A stretch of 58,825 bases of DNA from NCBI RefSeq assembly GCF_002104995.1, contig NW_024468297.1:1-58825 (forward strand), read 5' to 3'. Positions 1 to 11,465 of the stretch are shown in pieces; within the stretch, counting starts at the first letter, position 1; each line of letters starts with the position of its first letter. The stretch comes from Linderina pennispora (Eukaryota > Kickxellomycota > Kickxellomycetes > Kickxellales > Kickxellaceae). Both the position numbers and the translations under genes were made by a program. Under the pieces are notes generated by a model, which was given only the letters and a program-made list of their open reading frames with translations, did not search any database and was not told the DNA's origin.

Positions 1-1847
1 CTCTGTTCAATGAAACAAGCATGCTGAATGGCGCCTGTCAAGCCGATATTGGACCAGAAGCGGATCGCCGCGCTTCTCTCTATTTGTCCGCCAATCCTTG
101 CGTCTGCTGTCTGCATGCCTTCGGCTGCTGTGTCCTGTGAGGAAGCATCGCCGCGATCAGGCACAGTCTGATCGTCAGCATAGAAGTCATCGGCATTGGT
201 CACATCCCCGATGTGAGTGCGGCGCTTGGCAGCCGACAATGAGCTGAAAATACTGCGCAGGCGGCCTGACACCGTCGGCCTAGGCGACTCAGCCAGCGGC
301 CACCCTTCGCCAGGCATCGTGTGGGAAGCCCCGTACTCCTGGCTATCCGCCTGCAGGCTCTCCGACACGGCCGTGTCCTCTGAGGCGCTGCTGGACGCGC
401 GGCTGGGCGCGCGGCCTGTGGGCTTGCGCTTGATTGTGACCGCACGTGCATTTGACACGCGCGCGGGTCGTCGGGCATGTGCCGGAGCCTGGCGGCGACT
501 ACCAGCCGGATTATATCAGGCGTCGTCATTCTCTCGAACTGCTTCTCCACAGGGTCCTCGCGCACCAGCAAATTCTGGTGCCAGAACGCGCGCGCATTGC
601 CCAGGCTGCCCGACGCCATGGGCGCCGTGGGGCTGCCGCCTGCGCTTGCAGGCGCCTGCAAGTTCTCCAAGATCCCAGCGCCTCCACGCTGCATCGGCGC
701 CCGAGGCGCACACGGAGTCGCCGCCGGGCCTCCCAATGGCCGATGTGAGCCGGCTCACCCACAGCGCCTTTTCCTCATGACACCGCGCATAAAACACCAT
801 GCACTGCTGGCTCTTGGTGTGCTGCAACCGCCACGAGAACACATGCTCGCTGGGCTCGTCCACCAGCTGCATGGTGTGCAGCGGGAACCAGTACTTGGGC
901 ACCACCGCCTTCTTCACTCGCAGCACGATCAGGAACCGCCGGAACAGCACACATCCGAAGCCGCGGCGCGGTCCAGCCGCCATGCGGTCCTCGTGGCTGG
1001 TGATGCGCAGCGGCCCCGAAAGCACAATGCTGCAGCTTGACCATCCCCTCTGCATTATTAATCGTCACAGTCAATGCTCGTGCGTCTCTGCTCGTTGTCG
1101 ATGCGCACACACACATTGCGCACGCTCTCCAGCGCCCGCTCCAATGCCCGGAACGTTTCGGTTCTGCCTCCCGGTCCGTATGCTTGATCAGATCCTGCAG
1201 GAATAGCGGTACTTGCAGATTCTCTGCACCGGCTTGATCAAAAAGTCGCGCAATGCCAGCCGCCGCCTGCCCGAATGCCCGTCAATCTGCCCCTGCACCT
1301 GCGCCAGAAACCCAGCCCACCCGGCATCTGCCTTCAATGCATCCAGGATATCGCACATTTTGTGGTACTTTGTGCAGTACTCAATGTACGCCTCGAACCC
1401 ATGCCGCTCGCTAGTGAACAGCTTCGCCACCGAGCGCACCGAGCGCCCGCGCTCCAGTGCCCGTAGGAACCGGTGCTGGAACGTGAACAGAACCTGCACC
1501 GCATACGACACCCCCTGGACGCTCGGAAGCCGCGCGTGCTCGCACAGCGGCACCACGAACGCTGCCAGAATCAGCTTCAGATCCAACACAAACAGCTCCT
1601 CGGTCTCCCACAGTTCCCGCAATACGTACTCGCGCTTGTCGCTGCTTCCCTCGCTTGCCGGGCTGCCCGCCACACTGTACTGAACCCCAGCGCTCTCCTT
1701 GCGTATGGGCGGCCCATTGAATCCACGCAACATGCCGTGTGCTGCGCGCAGGGCCGTCGGCGTTGTGTCCTCGGACAGAAGCTGCGCCAAGTGCTGCTCG
1801 AAACTGGCTTTGTCCAGCTCCTGGATCGTCGATATCGAGCGCCCCAT
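1..1847 (-). CDS. Rho guanine-nucleotide exchange factor (DH-PH), partial and frameshifted
   Basis: Predicted activator of Rho-type GTPases, acting at membranes in polarity and cell-wall signalling. The DH domain lies at about 1640-1150 (minus) and includes the late motif LIKPVQRICKY. The PH domain is at about 1050-730 (conserved Trp in LWVSRL). A Ser-rich tail in an open frame runs off the left edge, so the gene continues outside the window. The start is uncertain: MGRSISTIQ at 1847 is the first sensible Met, but the frame is open up to 2207. The reading frame breaks several times. At 1208-1209 one missing G (plus strand) would restore the expected KYPLFLQDLIK; further shifts lie near 1150, 1060, 700 and 470. 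In each case protein-like sequence resumes immediately in another frame, which points to indel errors more than to decay. The family call is firm; the exact paralogue (Rom2/Bem3/Scd1 type) is not. Confidence 0.75.
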
Positions 1848-3893
1848 GCCTGCCTTGGTGTGTGGTGAGTCTGAGGTGTGCGGGTGCTCGACGGCATTGC
1901 TCGCAGGTTGCTCGTGCTGATTCTTAACGGCACCCGCGCAGTAACTGCATTCTCGCTTGCTGGCTGCGGCAGCGCGCGGATGCTGCTTGCATGCGTTCTC
2001 CCCGACATGCAGGTCATGAGCTATGGAAAGGACAATCTCCTTGTAGGATATAATGCTACGTGAACAAAAAATAAAGAACAAGAAGCATTGTACCAGGGAC
2101 AAATGCGTTAGCGGGGGCTGCTCTACGTGTTTACGGTGGGTTTTCCTGCCTTTGTGCGCAACATGCAATTTCGCCTTCATTATCTGCCAGGCGTCCAAAA
2201 ACATCATCTTACAAGCTAGTAACGTGCAAGAGAAATTTCAATAGGGAAATAAAGGGCGAGGGAAAAAAGACCCATGTTCCCCACATTCCTCCATTCACTC
2301 CCCCTTCCTCCTTCCCTCCTGCCAGATGGGCAATTGGGCTGTGCTGTATCATCCCAGGGTTAAAAATATTTAGCGAGTATTGGAGATGGCCGTAACTGCC
2401 CTCATCCCACCGAGCTTTTTCTTGCCAGCTCCCCCATTCCTCTCCGCCTCCCGTCTCTGTCACCAAGTGATCCGATACACGCACCTCCCCCTCAATGATT
2501 CTCTTGCTCTTACCTGAAGATATATCAGCTTCGGATTGACGCACGTTTCTGTGTGGCCTCACCCCCGGTCTTCCTGCGGCAATGGCGTGTGGATAAGAGA
2601 AAGAATTGAAAAAGAGAAGAATAAACTAAAGCGTGAAGAAAAAGGGAAATGAGGAAGGAAAAAGCTTGCAGCGTGGCGTCGGGAATATTGCCTACTGGAA
2701 CTATCCTATGACTCCCTCCCGAAATGACGTGCGTGAAATCAGATACCGCTTAGTTGGGAATAATCGGCAATAGATGAAACCCTATACTGGCAAAAAGTAT
2801 TGCACGTTGGATCAATATGCTCTTTGTGCCAGCAACTGGTGCAGGGTGAAATGTAGGTTTAGGTTGTGAGAATATTAAAAACTCAATATTGTATCAGGAA
2901 TATCCCAGTATTGGGTGGCTATAAAATTGCAAAAAATGGGAAAGAGAAAAGGAAGAGGTAGGAATGGAGAAGAGAATAGGGGATGCCAAGCGCGAGGAAA
3001 AATTGTGGAGAAACAAGCACGACTCCAATGCACTCACATTTTGACTCTCGGGGGGGCAAGCGCAACGGGCATTGGGGTGGACTAGAATGACCGAAAAATT
3101 GACTGGTGTGAATGCCCGGACTGTTCAACCAATACTGCAAAAAAAAACAACCACTTTATGCACGAAAATATGTACCAATGAACCACGCACCAAATAGAAC
3201 GGCGGTCCCTCCAAGCGGGCAGCATTGAGACATGCCCACCATGGGCCATATAGTGTGTCGGAATAGTACTAAAATGAGACGTATTTTGCTCGACAACCAC
3301 TGCTGAGTGGGCTCGCCGATCAAATCCGCATCCCCCACACACCCTTTTTCGCATAACCCACGTTCTGACCCCACCTCTCTCTCTCTGCGCATCACACAAT
3401 GATATTTACAAGGCTGTGAAACATGCCAGGAGAGGAAGAAAAGAACTGGTCTGGATCTGCCCCCGACAAAACACCACCCTGGATACATGTCTCGCGATAG
3501 CTGGGAATGGAGAGAGCCTTGTCTTGCAAGCCTGCAGGGCTCCAGTTTTGATTCCTTTGTTCCACATACGTTTTATTTTTTCTTTTTTCTTCAACTGTGG
3601 CCAGCGCTGCAAGCACAGGGCGGGCGGCGGAGTCCCAGGTGCTGCTATCCTGGACACCGTCTGGGAACCTCCGCGCAGCGATGACTAATATCAGTGAACT
3701 TTCTCGAAACAACTGACGCCTGCCAGACCGCAATGGGGGCTCAAGCCATCGCCAAGTAATCCTGGGCACCACACGTGCCTAGAATGGCTGATTTCTGGAT
3801 TGTGTCCTGCACCCTCGCTTTTTCTTTACCCAATTTACAGCTTCTTGGACACGAATCCCACTACATTTCTACTCTTGTACTATTAGACAACAA
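1848..3893. other. Spacer with no convincing gene
   Basis: About 2 kb between the divergent RhoGEF and FYVE-RING genes. It holds the RhoGEF 5' region (an open frame reaches 2207 but is low-complexity and not protein-like), purine-rich and pyrimidine-rich stretches, and several short ORFs without recognisable composition. It probably contains both promoters. No RNA gene or repeat was recognised. Confidence 0.5.
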
Positions 3894-5440
3894 ATGTCAC
3901 ACTTGGAGGCACTGCCATTTCCAGCAACGTCGGACAGCCTGCCATCAACCGTCGAGCACGCATTGCGGCAGCTGAATGGGCCAATGCGGGACGCAAACAG
4001 CCAGACGTATGAGCTAGCAGTGCCGTTGGAAAAGAACCTGTATTCGGCATGCCCGGGTGTGGGCTCACGTTCAACCTATTGAGACGCAAGGTATAGTCAC
4101 TTTGTTCTCTCCGCATTTCAACCGGGGTGGTGATGGAGCCCCTTCTCTTCGTCAGTAGTTTGGCTAACCCCTCTTACCCGACTCTCGGGCACCTATGCCG
4201 GGGCGAACCTGCCGGTGCCTTGGCTATTTTTATTGCTCTCTCCCACACTCTCTCCATGTAGCACAACTGTGTCAACTGCGGTAAGTGCTCCAAAACAGAC
4301 ACCTGGGATTATTTATATGCACCCCAAGAATGCACAACCTAGATGAACGAGGAAGGGAAACCCCTAAACGCTTATTTTCTCTCCTCAAGCGTAGGGCAGG
4401 TTGTATGCTCGGACTGCAACAAGAACAAATGGTACCTGCCAAAATACGGACTAAGCACGCCCGTCAGCTGCTGCACAAACGTGTGACCGCAACCTGCGCC
4501 TGTCGATTCGTAGCAAGTCGGAGCTGGAACAGTGCGCCAATTCGCGACCTACGCTTGTATCTGCAGCTCTATGGCCTGTACAATCCACGCCGGATGCTTG
4601 AAAAGACCGATCTCGTAGCTGCCATTTACAGCCACTCCCCGATGCCCCAGATGAACGAAGTAAAGTACCGCAACTCGCTGCCGCGCCCGTCCGCCGCCAC
4701 ACACAGCCGGGAGCAGCCACGTGGATCGAGTGGCAACTGGGATCAGATGTTCTCGAGCATTGGCGAGGACATTGGCCGGGGGATGGCCAATATAGGCCAG
4801 CAGTTTGAAAGCCTGTTTGATGAGGATCAGTCAAGGCGCTCCCACGGCGGCGGTACCTACGAGCAAGTGCCAGCCTACGACTCCAATACCTTCCCGAGGT
4901 CGCGCCCCGCCCACCCGCGCCAGCCCCCACGGCAGCAGCCCCCGGCCGGAGCCACAGTCGCGGCCGAGATCGGCCCAGGGCCCAGCTCAGCCGGCAGCCC
5001 AAACCAGCAGCCCGACCGGCAACTCAACCGGCAACTCGACCGAAATCACAGCCAGCAAAGCCAGCAGCTAAAGCAGTAGTGATCCCTGAGATAAAGGACC
5101 TAGTGAACGACAACACCGATGTCAGCACACTGAGCGCAAAGCAGCTGAAGCTACTGCTGCACAAGCACCGCGTGGACTACACACACATTGTGGAGAAGCA
5201 CGAGCTGGTGGAGCGGGTCGAGCGGCTGGTGGCTAATACGCGGCTGGAAATGGGGCGCGAGAGCAATGACAACGATCTGTGCAAGATCTGCTGGGACGAG
5301 GCCACCAACTGCGTGTTCCTGAACTGCGGGCACATGTGTACGTGTCTGGAGTGCGGCGAGCAGATATTCAAGTCCGAGCGCAAGGAGTGCCCGATATGCG
5401 CGAGCACATTGCGCGCATTGTGCATGTGTTTCGGGCGTAG
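3894..5440 (+). CDS. FYVE-SAP-RING E3 ubiquitin ligase, CARP/RNF34-rififylin type (frameshifted)
   Basis: Predicted endosome-associated RING ubiquitin ligase. Exon 1 (3894-4090) starts at MSHLEALPF and ends in the first half of a FYVE-type finger (CG, TFNLLRRK). A 19-nt microexon (4262-4280) encodes HNCVNCG. Exon 3 (from 4395) resumes with VVCSDCNKNKW and GLSTPV. Introns 4091-4261 and 4281-4394 are GT-AG. A SAP-like helix pair follows (LRLYLQLYGLYNP), then a Pro/Gln-rich linker, a second SAP-like segment (LSAKQLKLLLHKHRVDY) and a C3HC4 RING (LCKICWDEATNCVFLNCGHM, then ECPIC). The true C-terminus is ARIVHVFRA at 5410-5440, as in the RNF34 family. That frame differs from the RING frame by one missing C near 5399. 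Another missing G at 4055-4057 and a shift in the linker (about 4900-5050) also break the frame. The domain order is that of animal CARPs. The membrane role is inferred from family knowledge. Confidence 0.8.
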
Positions 5441-6587
5441 TGATGTCATGCAGATGCGTGCATTTGAGGGGAGAGGAGATATGCTGTCCCATTTGGCTTC
5501 TGCTATATTCGTGGTATGCTGTGATGTTAGCCCTTGGGTGGCTGCATCGAAAATCGCAATTTCGCCGAAAGCTAATAAAGAGATTTGCCCTTTGTTTATT
5601 TTTTCTGAAAGGAAAATTTTAAAAAACTTACTCTAGGACCGAAGCGCTCGTGACAAAGCGCAGGACCGCAAAGTATTAATAGCAACTGAGCGCGGTTCGA
5701 AGAAATATTGGTATTTTTTCTTCATGCATCGGTCCTGGTTTTAGTCCAGGACCAGACCAGCTTTTTTATTGCAAAGAGGATTAGCAGGTACGCACTACAC
5801 ACTTTATTTCTCGTGCAAAAGAAAAACTTCCCTCCCCTCCCCCCGTCACCGGGTTTCTTGCAAAGCACAGAGAAACAGGTCGGAGCCCACATGCTACTTT
5901 TTTGTCTTTGTTATTTTTTGTTACATATTTTGTTAATACTCTTTTGGCACCATCGCTCTTGACAGCTGCAGTATCCTAGCAAGACAGTAAGCATACAAAT
6001 GGACGTGAGCTCAATTGTGCGCACAGGACCGGGTGCATATGGACGTCCAGCGACGGCATCCAGAGCACAGGCGCGGCGGCCGCGGCGGCCAAGCCAGCAG
6101 GAGGCAATGAAGCGGTATTCGGTAAGTTTGCTTTTTTTCTTGCAATGCAGCGTGGGAGGCAGTAGCAGTTAGTAGAGTGCCGAAGATGTTTGTTTTTTGA
6201 AAGAAACCCCGAAGAAAAGCGCCTGTTCCTCGATTTGCCAAGAGCATCTAGAGCTGGGAATGTGAGGAGTACACAGGGGGATACCACTGGGCGAAACGAG
6301 GACTGTGTATCCTGGGAAAGAGGACATGTACTAGGCAACACAGGGCAGAATCTGTGTGCACACCAGTATACGTTGTTTTTCACGCATTGATTGGATGCAG
6401 AGACGGCTTCTTCACGAAGGTCGCAAAACCGCCCTTGCGTTTAAGTTTTTTTGGGGAGTACCCGTCTCTAGGACATTACCGTTTTGCGCCTCCTTTTTCT
6501 TTTTTTCTAATCTGGCTTTTCGCGACCCGTCCATTTTTTCTCTTCTTCTGCACCTTAGTGGTATATCCTACCGATATTTTACATACG
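5441..6587. other. Spacer, no gene recognised
   Basis: About 1.15 kb holding the 3' flank of the RING gene and the upstream region of the ArfGEF. T-rich tracts occur at 5760-5940 and again just upstream of the ATG at 6588 (6430-6560). ORFs across this stretch are low-complexity and not conserved-looking. Confidence 0.4.
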
Positions 6588-9500
6588 ATGGGGACGACGG
6601 AACACTCACGGAGACCACCGCGCAAGCAGGCGGCACCCCAGGGATATTATAATTCGCGGCTGACGCCGGTGCAGGTGCAGCCGCGGGCGCCGCAGGTGGC
6701 GGTGCCCAATGCATACAAGACCGTGGACACAATCAGCCCGGCAGTGTTAAGACCGACATCGCACGCACTGCGAACGCGGATCTACCCGCAGACAGCCATC
6801 AGGACGGCCAACCGGCGGTCGCTAGTAGCGATACACCAGCAGCGGCAGCGGCAGCGGGAAGAAGAGCAAGGCCGGCGGAGCGTGGAGAAGGGCGAGGAGA
6901 TTGCCCGGCAATCAGTATCGCTGGATGAAATAGACACAACAGAGCCAGCTGATGAGCATGGGTCGCTGGTGGCAGTGGAAGAGGAAGAGGAAGAGGAGAG
7001 GACGTGCCTTGAGGAAGAAGAAGAAGAGGAAGAGGATGTGCTGGAGGAAGAAGAAAACCGAGTCGGACGGCAGCCGGGATTCAGGAGACCACGCCAGTGC
7101 GGAGACAGTGGTGGATGTACCGGCAGCAGAGGTGTTGCGGCGGCCAATCACAAGCACGGTGATGCAGCGGCGGGCACAGGGCAATGCGGCGCGGGCCGCA
7201 GACGATCGTCCTGCCGTCGCAGCCAGCATGCTGGAGGACTGGGAGCCGATTGAGCTAGACTACGGGACGGACGTCTGCTGAGCAGGCTGGTGGTTGGTGC
7301 ACCGGCAGCACAGCGACCGGGCGCAGACAGTTGTTTCTTCCGTCAACCAGTATGCTGGAAGACTGGATGGCGAGCGGGGTGGGGAGCGGACGGGCATCTA
7401 TTGACCTGCGGCCACAGTCGAGCACAGCGACAACGCAGCAGCCGGCGTGTAGCCTACAAACCAACATGCCAGCGCACATCGGCCGCAGACCAGTACTGCA
7501 ACACCGCATCGGCCACAAACTAGCGCTGCAGCTGCGCATCGGCCACAGACCATATGCACGCAAAACCTAGAGGATCGCGAGTGTACGGGGCCGGCAAACA
7601 GGCCACTGACTACAGACGTAACAGGCGGTTTGGCAGCAGAGACGCAGGAGGTGCCGCGGCGGGCGCAGACCAGCGCATCTCACAGACAGGCGCGGCCGCA
7701 GACCAACATGCAGCGGCAGCACGGGGCGCAGTACAAGGAATGGCGCGAGATCCATGCCAAGTCGCTGTCGCGTGTGGATAGCATTCTGCGCGAGGCAGCC
7801 GGGCTTAGCAGCCTGCAGCGGTCGGCCACCACACGCACCAACGGGCTGGGCATTTCAGTGTCGGCGTCCGGCAATGCCCCGCCGCTGCCTGTGCTGGCGC
7901 CGCTGGCCATCGAGGCCGCCCGCCAGCGCCCAGCTACCACACACAACCGCCTGCCCCAGTCAGCATTTGGCAGCGCTCGCGCCGAGTCACGGCCCCCCAC
8001 AACCAGCAGCTGCGCCAGCAGCCAGGAATCCATGCGTCCCGAACCCACCACAGCTTCGCATTCAGCCTGTTCAACGAGTCGGGAGCCGAGCCCCAGCGCC
8101 CGCACACAGTGCAGGCGCGGCGCGCCGGCTCTCTGGCAGATGGCTCGGCGGCCGACCACGCGCACTTATCTGCTGTCGCGCCGACGACGCGCACCGGTCG
8201 CGGCTGTTTGCCGAGTACGAGAGTCTGATGGGCAGCGACGACGACCTGACCAGCGCCCTGGCCGGCATTGCCGAGGAGGAGGAGCCGCGGCTCGCACGGG
8301 CTGAGAAGCGCTGGACGCGAATGCTGCATGAGAACCAGCACCTGTTTGCCCCGAACTGCTCTCCGAGCACCCGGTGGAGCTGCCGCGCCTGGACATCAAC
8401 GGCTCCGACTTTGCAGACTCGGTGCAGCTCGCCTTGCCCGAGATCTCGCCCAGCCTCCGACGCGACGACGGCCGCCGAGGAGCTGCTGCCAGGAAAGGGG
8501 GAGGAAAAGGAGGAGGAGCCTGTCGAGGAGCTATTTGAAGGCACGATTTTCGCCGCCGACAGCCCCAGGACAGCACTGGAGCCACCCGAGCCGCAGAGCG
8601 CAGACATGCAGGCGCAGCTCGATGCGGCCGTGGCCGGCGTGGGTGCGGGCAAGCTGGGCGAGTTCCTGGCCGACCCCTCGCGGCAGACGCTGCTGGCAGC
8701 GTACATGCAGCGGCTCGGCTTCAGCGAGCGGCCGATCGACTTTGCGCTGCGGCAGCTGCTGCGCGAGCTGCACCTGCCAACGCGAGTCGCAGCAGATCGA
8801 CCGAGTCATGACGGCATTCGCCACGCGCTACCACGCATGCAACCCAGGCCTGTTCTTCTCGGCCGACACGGTCTACGCATATGCCTTCGCGCTGCTGCTG
8901 CTGCACACCGACGCCCACAACCCCAAGGTGCGCACCAAGATCACCAAGCCGCAGTTCATTGCGCGCGCTCAGCTGATGGACGACCAGGGCGAGATCTTCG
9001 AGCCCGTGCTCGACATCCTCTACGACAACGTCACCGTGGCGCAGTTCGAATACGCGCCCGGCGTCACGCGCCCGCCGTCGGCCGACGGAGCCTCCGGCAT
9101 CGGCGCCTGGTTCAAGCGCATGTTCTCGGCGCCGCCCCGCCCGCTCTCGCCCACCGACCTGCCCAGCAAGGAGCAGTACTCGTACACCTTGCCCGGCCGC
9201 CAGCCGCGCCGCCCCAGCGCCAGCTCTCCCGACGACGCGCTGGACGGCCACACGTTGCGCCTGGACGAGCCATCCGCGTCGCCGGTCTCGCCCACCGTGC
9301 CATTGGTGGAGCCTGCGAGCCGCCCAAGGTCGAGTCGATCCGGCTCAGCGGGCTCAAATCGCACGTCAAGCGGCGCACGTCACTGCGCACCGGCCGGCCA
9401 ATCTCCGGCGTCATCTACGAGACGCCTGGCAGCCCGCAGCCCGACCCCACCGGCACGGCGTTGCTGCGTGTTGACATGGCTGGCCGCGTGTTCCGCAAAA

Positions 9501-10116
9501 TGGACCGCCACGGCAATGGCCGCCGCGGGCTCGTGCGCTGGTGGAAGGAAATCTGGATGGTGCTTAGCGGCAGCCGCCTGTACTTTTTCCGTCTGGCCGA
9601 CGACCACTCGCGCCCGCTGGCCGTGCAGACCGTCGTGCCTTTGCGCCATGGCGTGGCGGTCGTCGACAAGGCCTACGACAAATACCCGCATGTCTTCCGC
9701 ATTCTCGCCGGCGACGGCAGCCAGATTCTGGTCAAGGCCCCCCGGCGACGATAGCGTCGCCGAGTGGATGGCCCATATCAACTGCGCCGCCGCCTTCCAA
9801 GACCATGGAGATTGCCAGGCGCACCGCCGGCCAGGTCCACCCTGCCCGCATCGAGCGCCTTGAGGCCCGTCTCGAGAAGCTCGACAAGAAGCTCGCTGAT
9901 CTCGACCAGAAGCTTGCCCGCTCCCTGCGCCTCTTCAAGCAGCTCGCCGTGCTTGTGCCCCTGACCAGACAGGGCAAGGCCCGCGTTGTCCAGCATGCCC
10001 AGGCCGTCCGCGAGACCCTGAAGGACCTTTACCTGGCAGAGCAGCGTCTCATCTGCTACAAGGACGTGCTGGAGCTGGACCTCGACATCGAGTACGAGAT
10101 CACCGGACACATTTGA
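6588..10116 (+). CDS. Sec7-PH Arf guanine-nucleotide exchange factor, Syt1/Sec73/EFA6 type (multiply frameshifted)
   Basis: Predicted Arf-GTPase activator in membrane traffic. Start MGTTEHSRRP at 6588, preceded by a T-rich leader. The N-terminus is low-complexity, with Glu runs (6970-7065) and a repeated SMLEDW motif near 7230 and 7350. The Sec7 domain spans about 8640-9050: GFSERPIDFALRQLLREL, then ESQQIDRVMTAF with the catalytic-finger Glu, then LLLLHTDAHNP. The PH domain (about 9460-9790) contains LVRWWKEIWMVLSGSRLYFF and ends AEWMAHIN. A helical tail, which looks like a separate gene at 9805-10116, is the usual C-terminal coiled coil of this family. At least seven frame changes are seen. 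Clear ones are a C run at 8349-8352 (one short), an extra base at 8781-8783 beside the catalytic Glu codon, a C run at 9738-9743 (one too many), and about 9800. The first exon boundaries and the stretch 7065-7700 are least certain. Confidence 0.75.
6970..7065 (+). repeat. Glu-encoding GAGGAAGAA microsatellite
   Basis: Imperfect GAA/GAG-rich tract inside the ArfGEF coding region, giving two acidic runs. After this tract the more protein-like reading frame changes, so replication slippage or miscounting here is plausible. Confidence 0.7.
7475..7560 (+). repeat. Short imperfect tandem repeat in coding DNA
   Basis: Three adjacent units of about 30 nt share a CATCGGCCrCA core (near 7477, 7507 and 7535) followed by a GC-rich variable part. 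They lie in the low-complexity N-terminal part of the ArfGEF gene. Too few and too degenerate for a CRISPR array. Confidence 0.5.
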
Positions 10117-10741
10117 TACCCCCCACATTTCTAGCGACCATCTCTTTCTGTACTTGCACTAATATAACTTTGTAATCAACCACTGCATTCCCTATTCTCC
10201 CAGCCCAAGATAACATCGGCGTATCCTTCAGCTGCTGCAAGAACATCGAGCCTGTCAGCAATGTATCAGCCAAACGACGTAGCGTGACAGACTCTGTCTA
10301 CATATAAAAAGACGACCAGTCGCACACACACCTCGCTGCATTTTGGTCGTTTCTACAGCATGCAAAGCTATTCCTTTCTCACAAAACCCCTCTTCATTAG
10401 ATCACATTCAAAAGCACAAAAAGATGGCTTGCGGAGGCATCATATTACCCTCGCAGCTCCTTCTATTTCTCTTTACACATGAAGCACCTGCAGAGAATCT
10501 ATGCTCACCGCCCCCTCCGCTCCCCTCGCAGTGAGAACCAGTAGATGCTTCCCGTCGTAGCTTTCATTTGGTGATATACTTGTTGGTTGGCATGTGTTGA
10601 AAGGCATTCGTGATTCAATCCAGTGCTCCTGCTGGGGGGGATTTGGAAATTATGTTTATTTCTCTTTGTTGAGCTGGACTTGCAATAGCATGCAGTTCGC
10701 TGTGGACAATCCGAAAACTCTGCATCTCTCACCCACAAACA
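10117..10741. other. Spacer with TATA-like box
   Basis: About 625 nt between the ArfGEF stop and the EBP-like start. A TATAAAA element sits at 10304-10310, far (about 430 nt) from the next ATG, so it would need a long leader or a leader intron. No other gene was recognised. Confidence 0.4.
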
Positions 10742-11423
10742 ATGACAACATCTCATCCATACTACCCGCTGTCGCTGGCCATGGACACATACGTGGCCCC
10801 CACGCAGCACCCGCTGACCCTGGTATGCACCATCGGCACGGCGCTCGCACTGGTCCTCCTCCTCTCCTACATCCTGGTGCTGCGTCCGCTTCCACTGCCG
10901 CGCTCCCACTATGCTGACAGCACAGTGGTTTGTTCTGTGCGGCTCCCTGCACTGTGTTTTTGAGCTCTACTACCTAGCTCAGTTCACAGCGCTGCCGGAA
11001 AGCACTGACATCATGGCCAGCCTCTGGAAGGAGTATGCAAAAAGCGACAGCCGGTATCTCACGCAGTCGTCGATGGTTGGTGCGCTGGAGTCAGTCACGG
11101 TTGTAGTCGTGGGGCCGCTCTGCTGGCTGGTGGTGATTGGGATTTGCAGAGACTCGCCTGTGCGCTGGCTTGCGCAGCTGGTGGCAAGCGTGCTCCATAT
11201 GTACTCGGTGGTGCTGTACTTTGCTACAGAGATCATTGCCCGCGAGTCAAGCTGCCGCCCGGAGCCACTCTACTACTACGGGTACTTTTATGCCATGAAC
11301 GCCCCCTGGCTGGTGGTCCCGCTGTGGCTGGCCACAAGCGCTGCGAGGGAGATCCACACAGCCATGCATCAGGCAATGCAGAAGCCTTCACAGTGCATTG
11401 TCGGAAAAAAGAAAAAGGGATAG
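10742..11423 (+). CDS. EBP-type (emopamil-binding) sterol isomerase paralogue, one frameshift
   Basis: Multi-pass membrane protein of the EXPERA/EBP family, whose best-known members isomerise the sterol double bond from C8 to C7 in the ER. Start MTTSHPYYPL at 10742. TM1 lies near 10800-10890; the frame then shifts by one base around the CCC at 10905-10907 and continues from 10911. Family landmarks kept are the His and Glu in CGSLHCVFELYYL, the EYAKSDSRYL block, the Glu in ALESVTVVVVGP, and YGYFYAMNAPW. The Asp of the usual YGD block is replaced (MYSVVLYF), so activity may differ. It ends with a Lys-rich GKKKKG, a possible ER-retrieval-like tail. It is a diverged paralogue of the intact gene at 38928-39611, which also shares the N-terminal HPYYP. 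It converges on the 14-3-3 gene with only 42 nt between stops. Confidence 0.8.
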
Positions 11424-11465
11424 GAATCCTTTGTATTAGGAATAAAAAAGTGAAACAAGAAACAT

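Noticed and set aside
7475-7560. CRISPR-like repeats
   Set aside because: Only three degenerate units with no regular spacers, inside eukaryotic coding sequence.
8071-9251. Several long minus-strand ORFs opposite the Sec7 region
   Set aside because: GC-rich shadows with repetitive Arg/Ala/Ser composition; the plus strand carries Sec7 and PH motifs.
9805-10116. Separate small coiled-coil (prefoldin-like) gene
   Set aside because: It continues directly from the ArfGEF PH domain after a one-base shift and matches the helical tail expected in Sec7-PH proteins.
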